This document shows positions 33,609 to 42,504 of a stretch of DNA of 64,000 nucleotides, piece by piece. How positions within the stretch are numbered: position 1 is the first letter of the stretch; every line of letters starts with the position of its first letter. The notes under the pieces are model-generated. The model did no database searches and was not told the origin of the DNA. It was given only the letters and a program-made list of their open reading frames with translations. Source of the DNA: JBGPTF01 sp041490445 (GTDB lineage: Bacteria > Acidobacteriota > Terriglobia > Acidiferrales > UBA7541); contig JBGPTF010000009.1 of assembly GCA_041490445.1 (NCBI GenBank), positions 101,751 to 165,750 of the forward strand, in the 5' to 3' direction. A program made the translations under genes and the position numbers.

Positions 33609-36227
33609 TTACTTCTTCTCGTTCGAGAGCCACTGCTCAATTCGCGCCATGCGTGAGTTCATCTCCTCGATTTCCTTCTGAATGTTTTCGAGGGCTTGCA
33701 TGAGCATCGCGGGCCCGCTTCCCGGTCCTGCGGAGCGAGCGCCGGCATTCGCCGGCGGGGCCGCACCTGCGGCGCCGGGAGGCCCGGCGAACTGGCCTCC
33801 ATTGCGAATGCGCGCGATCTGTGCATCGATAAGGGGCACAAAGCCAAGATTGATCTCGCCACTTTTCTTCAGTGCCTCGAGCGCTGGGATAGCTTCGGCG
33901 TCGCCGCGCTCGCCGAGAGTGAAGAGTAACGGGAACTGGACGGAGAAATACGGTTCCCTCAGATAGCCGAGCAGGGTCTTCGTGATCTCCTTGTTCTTTT
34001 TGTCTAGGTGCCCCAGGCTCGAGACAGCCGCGCTGCGAAGCGGAAAGGGCTTGCCGGGGGCGGACCAGGCTAGGAGAACTGGAACCGCGCGGTCGTCGCC
34101 GAGCGGGCCCATCGCGCGGAGCGCGGCAGCGCGGAGCACGTCATCGGGCGTGTCGCTCTGCACGGCCGCCTGCAGTACCTCGAATGCGTTCGCGGCGTGG
34201 AGTTCACCGAGCGAGCGCAACGCGGCGGCGCGCACGGTGTAGGCGCTCTCTTCCCGATAGAGCTTTTCGATCTCGGACGCGACGCTCGGCTCACCCTTGA
34301 ATTTGCCGAGTTCTTCGATGGCCGGCACGCGAACCCAGGGATTTTCATTTGCCAGCGCGGCTTCGATCTGCTTGCGCGCGGCGGGGCTGCCAATCTGCCC
34401 GAGCGATCGAATCGCTTCCACGCGGACTCCCCAGAAGGGGTCGTGGAGTGCTGCTTCGCCCAGGGCCGCGGCGGCATCGTCGGTCTTCACCTTTTCCAGA
34501 GCACGAGCGGCATCGGCGCGGTCGGGTACGGTCTGCGCGTTTTTCAATTGATAGAGCAGCTCCGCCGGGTCCTTCGGGAAATCCACCGACTTGAGGATGT
34601 TGTTCCCCTTGTCGAAGAGCGCCATCAGCGGCGGACCATCCAATGGAAACGTGAATATTTCCTCGGCGTGGCTGATGTCAATGGGAAAGCTTTTCGCGCC
34701 GGACGCCGTGGTGATTTCGACCTCTACGGGAATGGTGAACAGGCCGACATGGTCTTCGATTTTCTGCGTCTGCTTCACCTCGAGCTTCACTGCAAGAGCC
34801 GCAGCGTCATAACTCGAGCGAACTTCAAAGCGGGGTGCGCCGGCGCCGTACACCCATTCGTCCAGGAAGCGGTCCACATTGGTGTTGGTGGCTTCCTCGA
34901 TCGCTTTCGCAAAGTCAGCCGTAGTGACGTTGTGCCCGCGATTCACTTCGAGGTAGTGGCGGATGGCGCGGAAGAAATTCTCGTCGCCCAGCCGCTCGTT
35001 CAGCATGTGCAGCACCCAACTGCCCTTGGTATAGACATTGCCGGAGTTTTCGACGGCGTCCTTGAAATCGTGCGAGACGATGGGAGCGGCAAACAGGCGG
35101 CCCGCTTTCATCCAACTAGCCGAATCGCGCCAGAACTCGTAGGCGGATTCGTCCTTTCCGTAGTGGTGCAGCGTCCAGAGATGCTCGAAATAAGTCGCAA
35201 AGCTTTCATTGAGCCAGATGTGTCCCCAGTCTTTGCAGGTGACGAGATCGCCGAACCACTGGTGGGCGAGTTCGTGGGAGAGGAGACCGTCGGCGCCCCT
35301 CGAGCCTTCGGCGCGCAACTTTGGGTTTTGCAGGTCGCGGGTCGTGATGGTGGTTGCGCTGACGTTTTCCATGCCGCCTTCGACGAAATCATCCACGGCG
35401 GAAATGGCGTATTGCTCCCAGGGATAGGGCACGCCGGTGCGCTCGGAGAAGTAATCGATCATTTGTGGCGTGTTTTGATAGGTGGGAGAGATTTTTTCGT
35501 CCTCGCCGCGCGGCACAAGATATTCGACGGGCATTCCCTTCCAAGCTTCCTTTTTGTGGGCGAATTCTCCGGCAACGATGGAGATGAGATAGGTGGAGTG
35601 AGGGCGTGGCTCTTTCCAATCCCAGGTCTTCAAGCCGTCTGGCTCGGACTTCACGCTCAGGAGCTTGCCATTCGAGATCGTCAGCCAATCGCCGGGAACG
35701 GTGAGGATCATCTCTGAGCTAGTCATGTCGTTCGGGTAGTCATAGAGGGGAATGTAGTAGCGCGTGTCTTCCGATTCGCCCTGGGTCCAGATCTCCTTGC
35801 GGCGGTCGGGATAGTTCTTATCGGGCAAAATGAAGTAGAGGCCCTTCTTCGGCTGGCCGGAATAGCGTATGGAGACTTCGAACTTCTCGCCGGAACGCGC
35901 CGGGACCTCGAGCGGCACCAGCAACGCCCCCGGCTTCGTGTCGAATTTGACCGGCTTGCCATTGAGCGAGACGCTTTCGATAGTGAGGTCCACTGAATCG
36001 AACCGGAGGGCGCGGAGGCCGTCGCGGAGAGCGACGAGTGATTCGTTCGCTTCGCCCATCACCTTGCGCTGGTCGAGATCGAAGCGCAGATGGACGCGCA
36101 CATTTTCAAGGTCGTAATCGCGCGTGCGCGCATAGGGCTCATCGGCGCGCGCCGGCGCGGCTGTGATACCGACAGCGAAAATTGAGAGGGCGCACACCAC
36201 CGCCCGCAGGCCGAAAGCACTTCTCAT
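33609..36227 (-). CDS. Secreted M1 family aminopeptidase with HEAT-like repeats
   Basis: A zinc metallopeptidase that removes N-terminal residues. The 872-residue product has a signal peptide (residues 1-26, AAPARADEP). The catalytic domain shows the exopeptidase motif GGMEN near residue 283, HELAHQWFGD near 317 and the downstream zinc-ligand glutamate in NESFATYFEHLW. Residues about 560-790 are HEAT-like repeats (AALGEAALHDPFWGVRVEA and similar). A proline/alanine/glycine segment and a short coiled coil (IQKEIEEMNSRMARIEQWL) close the protein. The ATG follows GGAGGAAAAA; an open upstream extension to 36737 is not coding in style. Confidence 0.92.
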   Translation of the reverse strand: MRSAFGLRAVVCALSIFAVGITAAPARADEPYARTRDYDLENVRVHLRFDLDQRKVMGEANESLVALRDGLRALRFDSVDLTIESVSLNGKPVKFDTKPGALLVPLEVPARSGEKFEVSIRYSGQPKKGLYFILPDKNYPDRRKEIWTQGESEDTRYYIPLYDYPNDMTSSEMILTVPGDWLTISNGKLLSVKSEPDGLKTWDWKEPRPHSTYLISIVAGEFAHKKEAWKGMPVEYLVPRGEDEKISPTYQNTPQMIDYFSERTGVPYPWEQYAISAVDDFVEGGMENVSATTITTRDLQNPKLRAEGSRGADGLLSHELAHQWFGDLVTCKDWGHIWLNESFATYFEHLWTLHHYGKDESAYEFWRDSASWMKAGRLFAAPIVSHDFKDAVENSGNVYTKGSWVLHMLNERLGDENFFRAIRHYLEVNRGHNVTTADFAKAIEEATNTNVDRFLDEWVYGAGAPRFEVRSSYDAAALAVKLEVKQTQKIEDHVGLFTIPVEVEITTASGAKSFPIDISHAEEIFTFPLDGPPLMALFDKGNNILKSVDFPKDPAELLYQLKNAQTVPDRADAARALEKVKTDDAAAALGEAALHDPFWGVRVEAIRSLGQIGSPAARKQIEAALANENPWVRVPAIEELGKFKGEPSVASEIEKLYREESAYTVRAAALRSLGELHAANAFEVLQAAVQSDTPDDVLRAAALRAMGPLGDDRAVPVLLAWSAPGKPFPLRSAAVSSLGHLDKKNKEITKTLLGYLREPYFSVQFPLLFTLGERGDAEAIPALEALKKSGEINLGFVPLIDAQIARIRNGGQFAGPPGAAGAAPPANAGARSAGPGSGPAMLMQALENIQKEIEEMNSRMARIEQWLSNEKK

Positions 36228-36352
36228 TTTTTCCTCCGGATATCCCGTTCTATGGCAAAAGATCACAACATCACTTTGACGCGGCCGCGACCGTAGCGGT
36301 TTCGCGACGAGAGTATCTGAATTCACCGACAGACAGGCGCTTGAGAGCTTGC

Positions 36353-36868
36353 TCACGCCTCCGCGGACATCTCCATCGGCTCGTCGGCGCTGCCGCCGTA
36401 GATGCTCGGCACCTTTGCGCCCATCGGCCGCAGATAGACGGAGAGCTGCCCGCGATGATGCGCCGTGTGGCGAATCAGGAAGTCGAGATACGAGACCGCC
36501 GGGAGATTGAACATGCCTCCCAGCGAAATCACTTTGGTTAGCTGCATTGCGTTGAGTTTCCTTACCTTTTCGAGACCAGCTGCGAAGTTCGTGTTGTACC
36601 ACGCGAGCACGTCCGCGGGTGACTTGATTTCGGCGGGGAGGGGATGCTCTTCCATCGCGAACTCGCCCTTCGCGACTGCTTCGAGAAACCAAACGTCGGA
36701 GTATGCGATATGCCAGGCAAGCTCGAGCGCCGTCCAATTCTTCTCGTGAGGGCGATAGCTTGACTTCGCGGCCGGGACCGCCTGGATGATCTTCTTGTTG
36801 GTTTCGGATTCAAATTGAATCGTGGGAAGGTAAACGTTCAAGAGAAATGTTGCTTGTTCTGGTGTCAT
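36353..36868 (-). CDS. DinB-family protein
   Basis: The 171-residue product is a DinB/YfiT four-helix bundle. These proteins usually bind a metal through three histidines and often act as thiol transferases or remain uncharacterised. Candidate ligands are the histidine in ALELAWHIAYSD and the cluster in IRHTAHHRGQLSVYL. The ATG has AAGGAGCGCACC upstream, a strong site; the longer open frame to 37057 runs into the SDR gene on the same strand. It follows that SDR gene by 44 bp and may be co-transcribed with it. Confidence 0.87.
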   Translation of the reverse strand: MTPEQATFLLNVYLPTIQFESETNKKIIQAVPAAKSSYRPHEKNWTALELAWHIAYSDVWFLEAVAKGEFAMEEHPLPAEIKSPADVLAWYNTNFAAGLEKVRKLNAMQLTKVISLGGMFNLPAVSYLDFLIRHTAHHRGQLSVYLRPMGAKVPSIYGGSADEPMEMSAEA

Positions 36869-36912
36869 GGTGCGCTCCTTTTCGGTGAATCCTCGATCTT
36901 CAAACTCACAAT

Positions 36913-37704
36913 CTAGAACAAACCCTTCACCCAGCCGCCGTCCACGGCGATGCTCGTGCCGTTGATGTAGCTGGCGCGTTCGGACGCGAGAAACGTGACG
37001 AGCGCGGCGAATTCCTCGGGCCTGCCGAGCCGGCGCAACGGCACCTCCGCACTCCAACGCTCGAAAATCTTCTCGCGGGGCACGCCCAGGTCGAGGGCCA
37101 TTTTGCCGCCGAGTTCATTCAGCCTCTCGGTGAGCGTGTAGCCGGGACAGATGTTATTGACGGTAATTCCGTCGGGGCCGAACTCATTGGCCAGGGTGCG
37201 GGCCAGGCCGGTGACCGCGGCGCGAATGGAATTTGAAAGCAGCAGACTGTCAATCGGCTGCTTGACGGAGACGGATGTGATCGTCAGCAAACGGCCCCAT
37301 TTGTTCTTCCGCATGCGGGGGAGGACTTCGCGCGCGAAGTAGACCGTGCTCATCAGATTCAGGTCGACGGCCGCGCGCCATTCCTCGATCGAGATTTCCA
37401 GAAATCTCTTGACAGGCGGGCCGCCGGCATTCGTCACGCAAATGTCCACGCGTCCGAATCGCTTTTCGACGGCGTTGACGAACGCGGTCACCGCATCGGC
37501 CCTGGTCACATCGAGCGGCTGCCGGAAAACGTCGCGGTTGGTATCTTTGCGAATCGCGGCCGCGGCTTTTTCGAGAGCCGCGGCGGTGCGGGAGCAGATG
37601 GCCACTTCGGCGCCTTCGCGCGCCATTTCGTACGCGACGGCGTATCCAAGTCCCGTGCTCGCCGCAGCGACGATCGCGACGCGTCCCTTCAAGCCCAGGT
37701 CCAT
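36913..37704 (-). CDS. SDR family oxidoreductase
   Basis: A classical short-chain dehydrogenase of 263 residues with cofactor motif AAASTGLGYAVAYEMAREG. It has NAGG in place of NNAG, a catalytic serine in ITSVSVKQ, and the C-terminal VDGGWVKGLF typical of FabG-like proteins. The usual YxxxK is not evident: the position reads LLLSNSIRAAVTGLARTLA, so the tyrosine and lysine appear replaced by asparagine/serine and arginine. This occurs in a subgroup of annotated SDRs. The start has GAGAGGTAACCCGC. The cupin gene ends 24 bp upstream on the same strand. Confidence 0.87.
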   Translation of the reverse strand: MDLGLKGRVAIVAAASTGLGYAVAYEMAREGAEVAICSRTAAALEKAAAAIRKDTNRDVFRQPLDVTRADAVTAFVNAVEKRFGRVDICVTNAGGPPVKRFLEISIEEWRAAVDLNLMSTVYFAREVLPRMRKNKWGRLLTITSVSVKQPIDSLLLSNSIRAAVTGLARTLANEFGPDGITVNNICPGYTLTERLNELGGKMALDLGVPREKIFERWSAEVPLRRLGRPEEFAALVTFLASERASYINGTSIAVDGGWVKGLF

Positions 37705-37728
37705 GCGGGTTACCTCTCGGTTCGTGTT

Positions 37729-38079
37729 TCAGCGGCGAAGATAGTCGTCGTCTTTGTTGATCCAGTCCTCACGGCGCGGAGAGAAGAAATCGAGGTCCAC
37801 CGTGTCTTCGAGCGCCACGGCTGCGTGAGGCACATTTCCCGGAATGAAGATCATCTCTCCGCCGCGGACAATCTGCTCGTAATCGTCGAAAATGAACCGC
37901 AGCGCGCCGGTGAGAATCAGCGAGAACTGCTCGCTGACGTGAACGTGGCGCGGGACCACTGCTCCGCTTGTCAGACAGATGCGCGCGACAGTGGCGTGCT
38001 CACCGTTGAGCATCTGGCGGGTGATGGTTGCGCTGAGCTTTTCCAGTTCGATCTTATCCCAAGAAGTGAACAGCGCCAT
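37729..38079 (-). CDS. Cupin-domain protein
   Basis: This 116-residue single-domain cupin shows the metal-site pattern: VVPRHVHVSEQFSLILTG (two histidines and a glutamate-type position) and later FIPGNVPHAAVALEDT (third histidine). No catalytic role can be assigned; small cupins include dioxygenases, isomerases and sensors. The ribosome site AAGGAGGCAGT is strong. It is the first gene of a probable cupin-SDR-DinB operon. Confidence 0.87.
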   Translation of the reverse strand: MALFTSWDKIELEKLSATITRQMLNGEHATVARICLTSGAVVPRHVHVSEQFSLILTGALRFIFDDYEQIVRGGEMIFIPGNVPHAAVALEDTVDLDFFSPRREDWINKDDDYLRR

Positions 38080-38221
38080 ACTGCCTCCTTACACGGGCCC
38101 GCGGAAGATAGGGAAAAAGAATCCTCCAACGAAATGGGGAAATCGTCAATGGGCGAAGGAGCTGGCGCAAGGAATTGCGCGGCTCACCCGCTTCGACTAA
38201 GATGCGCGACATCGAGCGGCG

Positions 38222-38812
38222 ATGCTTATGATTTTTCTGCGCGGGCTGGCGGCGCTGGTGCTCTTCGTGGAAATGCCGGTGCCGTTGTTCTGGCTGGTTC
38301 TCCATCCGAGGACTGCCTATTGGCGGGGGCGGCTGCGCGCGGCCTTTGCGACCGGTGTAATCGTGGCGTGGGGGATCGGGGGAGCATTCCTGGTTTCCTT
38401 CCGAGCGACAATCTTCCGGCGGAATCCGCCGTTTGTCTGGGCGATTGCGGCCGGACTTCTCCTCGTCGCATTCGATTTCTACATCTTCCGGGTGGCGCAC
38501 CGGAATCTTGGGACGGCGCGGATTGTGGGCAAGACGGAACTGGACGGTGGGGGAGAACTCGCGCGAACCGGCATCTATGCGCGGATGCGCCATCCTCGCT
38601 ACACCGGAATGTTCGCGGCTGTGGCGGGGGCGTGCTTTCTGGCGGGGACGCTGCGAATGTGGCTCGTCGTAGCCGGCTGGCTTCCGCTGGCCATGACGGC
38701 AATCTTGCTCGAAGAACGCGAAATGCGACGGCGCTTCGGGCCGGCGTTTGACGAATACCGCCGACGTGTGCCGCGCTTTTTGCCTCTTCGATTTCGGGCG
38801 CGAGAGGGATAG
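38222..38812 (+). CDS. Isoprenylcysteine carboxyl methyltransferase-like membrane protein
   Basis: The 196-residue protein has about five membrane helices. Its C-terminal half contains the ICMT/PEMT-type SAM-binding pattern: GIYARMRHPRYTGMFAA followed by LEEREMRRRFGPAFDEYRRR and VPRFLP. Bacterial members methylate lipids or unknown small molecules; the substrate is unknown. The ATG at 38222 (MLMIF) or the one at 38228 (MIFLR) could be used. It is divergent from the cupin gene and lies 86 bp before the TPR gene. Confidence 0.85.
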   Translation: MLMIFLRGLAALVLFVEMPVPLFWLVLHPRTAYWRGRLRAAFATGVIVAWGIGGAFLVSFRATIFRRNPPFVWAIAAGLLLVAFDFYIFRVAHRNLGTARIVGKTELDGGGELARTGIYARMRHPRYTGMFAAVAGACFLAGTLRMWLVVAGWLPLAMTAILLEEREMRRRFGPAFDEYRRRVPRFLPLRFRAREG

Positions 38813-38898
38813 GATTGCCCCCATCACAGGATAAGGCGAGCAGTTGAGCGGGTTTGCATCGGAGCTGGCGCATTGAAACTTATCGTCGGGAGGTGACT

Positions 38899-40029
38899 AT
38901 GCGGCGTGCATGGATTTCTCTTCTGCTGGTGCTGGCAATGGCGGGCGCGGCTCGCGCGCAGATGGGGAAGAGTGTGGCCGTGCCCGCAGGCAGCCCGGAA
39001 GATAAAGCCCTCAACGAGATTTACGATGCGGCAGATTCGAAGCAGAAGCTTGAGCTGCTCGACAAATTCATGGCGGAGTACGGCAAGGGCGATTATGCGG
39101 TGCTTGCCTACCAGCTCTATTTCAGCACGTACCAGGCAGACAAGAATCTGGACAAGATGTTCGAGACCGGTGAGAAGCTGCTACAGCTCGATCCCGACAG
39201 TTTTTCGACGGCGGTGGCGCTGGTGCGTGCGGCGCAGGAGAAGAATGATCCGGCAAAGATGTTCGACTACGGACAGCGCGCAGCGGAAATTCTGAAACGC
39301 TACAAGGCCGCGCCCGCTCCCGAGAACGCTCCCGGAAACTGGGAGCAACAGAAAGAGAACACGCTGAAGAGCGCAGCGGAAGACATGAGCTACACCGGAT
39401 ACACGCTGTTCAATGCCGCCTATCAGACGCAGAATCCCGCGGCGAAGGTGGCGCTGCTCGAGCGTTACGCCACGATCTTCCCGGATTCACCCTACACAAA
39501 GAACGCCGAGGAAGCAGCTGTATTCGTCTACCAGCAGTTGCAGAACTACCCGAAGATGGTAGAAACGGCGCAGAAGGTCTTGGCCGCCGACCCGAACAAT
39601 GCCACGCTCCTCCTGCTGCTGGCCGATTATTGGAGCGAGAACGGGACTCAGCTCGACAGTGCGGAGGCAAACGCAAAAAAGGCGTTGGAACAACTGGCAG
39701 AGGCCAAGAAGCCCGAGCAGGTAACCGAGGAGCAGTGGAAGCAGCAGGTGGCTCTGCAGAAAGGATTGGCCTACTCTGCGCTGGGGCAGGTGTACGTCAA
39801 TCGAACCCGCAACGCGCAGGCAATCGACGCGTTCAAAACGGCTGACCCGCTTCTGAAGAGCAACACAGCACTCTATGGCCGCAATCTCTACCGGCTGGGC
39901 TTCACGCTGGCGAAGATGCGGCGCACGGCGGAAGCGAAAGTAGTGCTTAAAGAAGCGATTGCCGTGAACAGTCCCTACCGGGCACTCGCACAAAAGACGC
40001 TCGACCAAATCAGCAATCCAGCGCGCTAG
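38899..40029 (+). CDS. Secreted TPR-repeat protein
   Basis: The 376-residue protein has a signal peptide (residues 1-21, MAGAARAQ) and an array of TPR-like helical pairs across the rest. Examples are FMAEYGKGDYAVLAYQLYF, YQQLQNYPKMVETAQKVLA and LGQVYVNRTRNAQAIDAFK. It probably acts as a periplasmic scaffold; partner unknown. The start is the ATG after GGGAGGTGACT; the open frame to 38854 lacks a signal. It resembles other acidobacterial exported TPR proteins in style. Confidence 0.85.
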   Translation: MRRAWISLLLVLAMAGAARAQMGKSVAVPAGSPEDKALNEIYDAADSKQKLELLDKFMAEYGKGDYAVLAYQLYFSTYQADKNLDKMFETGEKLLQLDPDSFSTAVALVRAAQEKNDPAKMFDYGQRAAEILKRYKAAPAPENAPGNWEQQKENTLKSAAEDMSYTGYTLFNAAYQTQNPAAKVALLERYATIFPDSPYTKNAEEAAVFVYQQLQNYPKMVETAQKVLAADPNNATLLLLLADYWSENGTQLDSAEANAKKALEQLAEAKKPEQVTEEQWKQQVALQKGLAYSALGQVYVNRTRNAQAIDAFKTADPLLKSNTALYGRNLYRLGFTLAKMRRTAEAKVVLKEAIAVNSPYRALAQKTLDQISNPAR

Positions 40030-40302
40030 GAGCCGACCTGCGGGATTGCTATCGAGGTCTTCTCGCAGACACCCCGGAATCTGATCGTTTCATGTTTGCC
40101 CATCCTGGGCGGAGGGCACCAAACGAATGTCCAAAGGCCTGATCGACATTTCCCAAAACAACCTGAATCTGCAGCCCTTCATCTCCATCGAGTAAGGCCT
40201 GGTTTCAGGATTATCGCCTGGTGACACGCCTGCGCGGAAGTCGCAGCGAGCCAATGTGGCTGTTGTGCGCGCGGCGCGAATAGCGTTTCATCGGGGAGGC
40301 GA

Positions 40303-41238
40303 ATGATCACTCCCGAAGACATTCAGGCCGCCGCGCAGCGGATTGCCGCACATGTGCGCGTTACTCCGGTCTTGCGATTGGAAGAGAACGCGTTTGAAAG
40401 CAGAGCCAGGCTCACACTCAAACTCGAATCGCTCCAGCATGCCGGTTCGTTCAAACCGCGAGGCGCTTTCAATCGGATCCTGAGCGCGGATGTCCCTGCC
40501 GCTGGTGTGATCGCGGCGTCGGGCGGCAACCACGGAGCCGCCGTTGCCTACGCCGCGCGCAGTCTTGGTTACGACGCAGAGATCTTCGTGCCAACGATTA
40601 CTTCGGCGGTCAAGGTGGAGCGGTTGCGGCAGTTCGGTGCCCACGTCACCATTGCCGGCAACGCGTACGCGGAAGCGCTCGAAGCGAGCAACCAGCGAGC
40701 CGCGGCCACGGGTGCGCTCGTGGTCCACGCTTACGACCAACCGGAAGTTCTCGCGGGGCAGGGAACGCTCGCGCGGGAATTCGAGGAGCAGGCACCGGGA
40801 CTCAACACCGTGCTGGTCGCCGTGGGCGGCGGCGGGTTGATCGGCGGAATGGCGGCGTGGTTCCGCGGACGCGTGCGTCTGATCGCCGTGGAGCCGGAGC
40901 AAGCCCCATCGCTTGCGCGAGCGCTCGAGGCGGGCGCGCCCACGGACGTGAACACGGGCGGCATCGCAGCGGATTCGCTGGGCGCGCGTCGCGTGGGAAA
41001 CCTGATGTTTCCTTTTGCGCAGAAATTCATCGAGCGCGTCGTGCTGGTTACGGACGACGCCATCCGGGACGCGCAGCGCACGTTGTGGCGCGAGATGCGT
41101 ATTGCCGTTGAACCCGGCGGCGCTGCTGCGTTCGCCGCAATTCTTTCCAGTAAGTATCAGCCTGCCATGGGCGAGAGAGTCGGTGTCGTTCTCTGGGGCG
41201 GCAATGTGGACCCTGCCCAACTCGCCGTCAGCAGTTAA
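40303..41238 (+). CDS. PLP-dependent threonine/serine dehydratase
   Basis: The 311-residue enzyme has the fold-type II PLP pattern: the Schiff-base lysine in HAGSFKPRGAFN, the phosphate-contact loop SGGNHGAAVAYAA, and the glycine loop VGGGGLIGGMAAW. There is no C-terminal ACT domain, so it resembles catabolic or biodegradative Thr/Ser dehydratases rather than feedback-controlled IlvA. The ATG follows GGGGAGGCGA. It is transcribed towards the decayed GIY-YIG gene, whose read-through frame runs antisense across it. Confidence 0.9.
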   Translation: MITPEDIQAAAQRIAAHVRVTPVLRLEENAFESRARLTLKLESLQHAGSFKPRGAFNRILSADVPAAGVIAASGGNHGAAVAYAARSLGYDAEIFVPTITSAVKVERLRQFGAHVTIAGNAYAEALEASNQRAAATGALVVHAYDQPEVLAGQGTLAREFEEQAPGLNTVLVAVGGGGLIGGMAAWFRGRVRLIAVEPEQAPSLARALEAGAPTDVNTGGIAADSLGARRVGNLMFPFAQKFIERVVLVTDDAIRDAQRTLWREMRIAVEPGGAAAFAAILSSKYQPAMGERVGVVLWGGNVDPAQLAVSS

Positions 41239-41520
41239 TGGCGGAGAGCGTGGGACCTCGTACGTCCTGCGGACTCCGGAAATTAGAATTCGTTTTCTGA
41301 GCGTGGCGATCCCCGACCCGGTTTTCAGGTACTTCTCAAGAGCGCGCGCGGTGGACCCTTCCCTCACAGCTATGTACGCTTCCAGCTCGAGGGGCCGGCG
41401 GGATTTCGTTAATTGGGATTGACCGCTCGCGTGCTCTTGGAGCCTCCGGCGCAGGTCGTCCGTCGACCTGACGTAATATTTGCCGTCAGCCTTGCTTCGC
41501 AAGATGTACACGTACCACAT
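41239..41520 (-). pseudogene. Decayed GIY-YIG endonuclease-like gene (no stop at normal end)
   Basis: The frame starts MWYVYILRSKADGKYY and matches small UvrC-N-type GIY-YIG proteins through the conserved glutamate in ALEKYLKTG. The glycine that normally follows YYV (YYVGST) is arginine here (codon AGG, one transition from GGG). The normal family length is 80-95 residues, but no stop occurs; the frame stays open antisense through the dehydratase gene to 40288. Loss of the conserved glycine and of the stop suggests a decaying gene. Coordinates given cover only the part outside the dehydratase gene. Confidence 0.6.
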
Positions 41521-41564
41521 TGCAGGTCATCCCCGGTCGAGCCAGCCGCCAGCAGGGTTCAGGA

Positions 41565-41657
41565 TGGCGGAGAGGGTGGGATTCGAACCCACGAGCCCAG
41601 TTTTGCCAGGCTACCCGCTTTCGAGGCGGGCTCTTTCAACCGCTCAGACACCTCTCC
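41565..41657 (-). tRNA. tRNA-Ser (anticodon CGA)
   Basis: A class II tRNA read on the minus strand: acceptor stem GGAGAGG/CCTCTCC, discriminator G and encoded CCA. The anticodon stem CCCGC/GCGGG surrounds loop CTCGAAA, giving anticodon CGA (codon UCG) at 41621-41623. The long variable arm and GGTTCGAATCC T-arm fit tRNA-Ser. It lies 45 bp upstream of the GIY-YIG-like frame on the same strand. Confidence 0.95.
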
Positions 41658-41871
41658 GCGCGGCGTGCAAGGACAACCAAAGATTACCAGAGGCACCGTG
41701 GGGTGACAACAAAGGCGTGGCGGAGGGCGTCTGCCGTGGCGGCCATCAAAACGGAGCACATCGCAATGCATCCCTTAAGTGTGTGAGCCACACTCGAAAC
41801 GTCCAGCCTTTATTGCAAGGGAATTCCTCAACTTCTGTCGTGCGAGACAGGGCGCCCAACGGCTGCAGGAT

Positions 41872-42333
41872 TCAGCGCCGCGACGCAAAGAAGACCTGGA
41901 GGACTGAGGCGCACTCCTCCGCGAGCACGCCGCGCTTGACTTCGACACGGTGGTTTAGCCGGGGGTGTGCGAGTAGGGCGAAACAGGAACTCACAGCGCC
42001 GCCCTTGGGATCATCGGCGCCGCAAATGAGCCGAGCGATGCGCGCCTGGACCATGGCCCCGGCGCACATCGCGCAAGGCTCGATCGTCACATACAGCGTT
42101 GCGTCCGCCAGCCGATAGTTGCCAAGCGCCTGGGCGGCGGCGCGCAAGGCGACCATCTCGGCGTGCGCCGTCGGATCGTTATCGCTGATGGTCCGGTTAC
42201 CGGCCCGGGCCACGATCTTTTCGTCCACGATGATCACGCAGCCGACCGGAACTTCACCCGCAGTCTCGGCTAGCTTCGCTTCTTCGAGGGCGATTCGCAT
42301 CCAGCGTATGTCGTCCGTTTGCGGAGCGCTCAT
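41872..42333 (-). CDS. tadA: tRNA-specific adenosine deaminase
   Basis: TadA deaminates adenosine 34 of tRNA-Arg(ACG) to inosine and is essential in most bacteria. The 153-residue protein has the zinc site HAE in DPTAHAEMVALR and PCxxC in TIEPCAMCAGAM. The downstream GADDPKGGAVSS loop and RRGVLAEEC-like helix (here VKRGVLAEECASVL) separate TadA from other deaminases. It is upstream of no other gene on its strand; the next gene leftward is tRNA-Ser. Confidence 0.94.
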   Translation of the reverse strand: MSAPQTDDIRWMRIALEEAKLAETAGEVPVGCVIIVDEKIVARAGNRTISDNDPTAHAEMVALRAAAQALGNYRLADATLYVTIEPCAMCAGAMVQARIARLICGADDPKGGAVSSCFALLAHPRLNHRVEVKRGVLAEECASVLQVFFASRR

Positions 42334-42504
42334 CGCATCTCAGGATAACACGCAGCTCCGCTATGCGAATCCGGTAGGTCATCATTGTGCATGTCCGATG
42401 CGGCAGAACACGAAACCTGCGACGGCCACGACCACGGCGGCCAGAAATTATCGTGATGCCGCGCGCCTTGACAACCTTGGGGTGTGCCTGCAAACTAGAT
42501 CGCG

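Noticed and set aside
36228..36737. 170-codon upstream extension of the M1 aminopeptidase frame
   Set aside because: It has no family similarity and overlaps the DinB gene; the signal peptide and GGAGGAAAAA ribosome site mark the start at 36227.
40126..40194. 22-codon open frame (MSKGLIDISQNNLNLQ...) upstream of the dehydratase
   Set aside because: Spacing from the nearest ribosome-like site is too long, and it is too short to judge. It could be a fragment of a lost gene.
41872..42333. tadA as a cytosine-deaminase defence gene
   Set aside because: The length, zinc motifs and the loop GADDPKGGAVSS match housekeeping tRNA adenosine deaminase, so no defence role is proposed.
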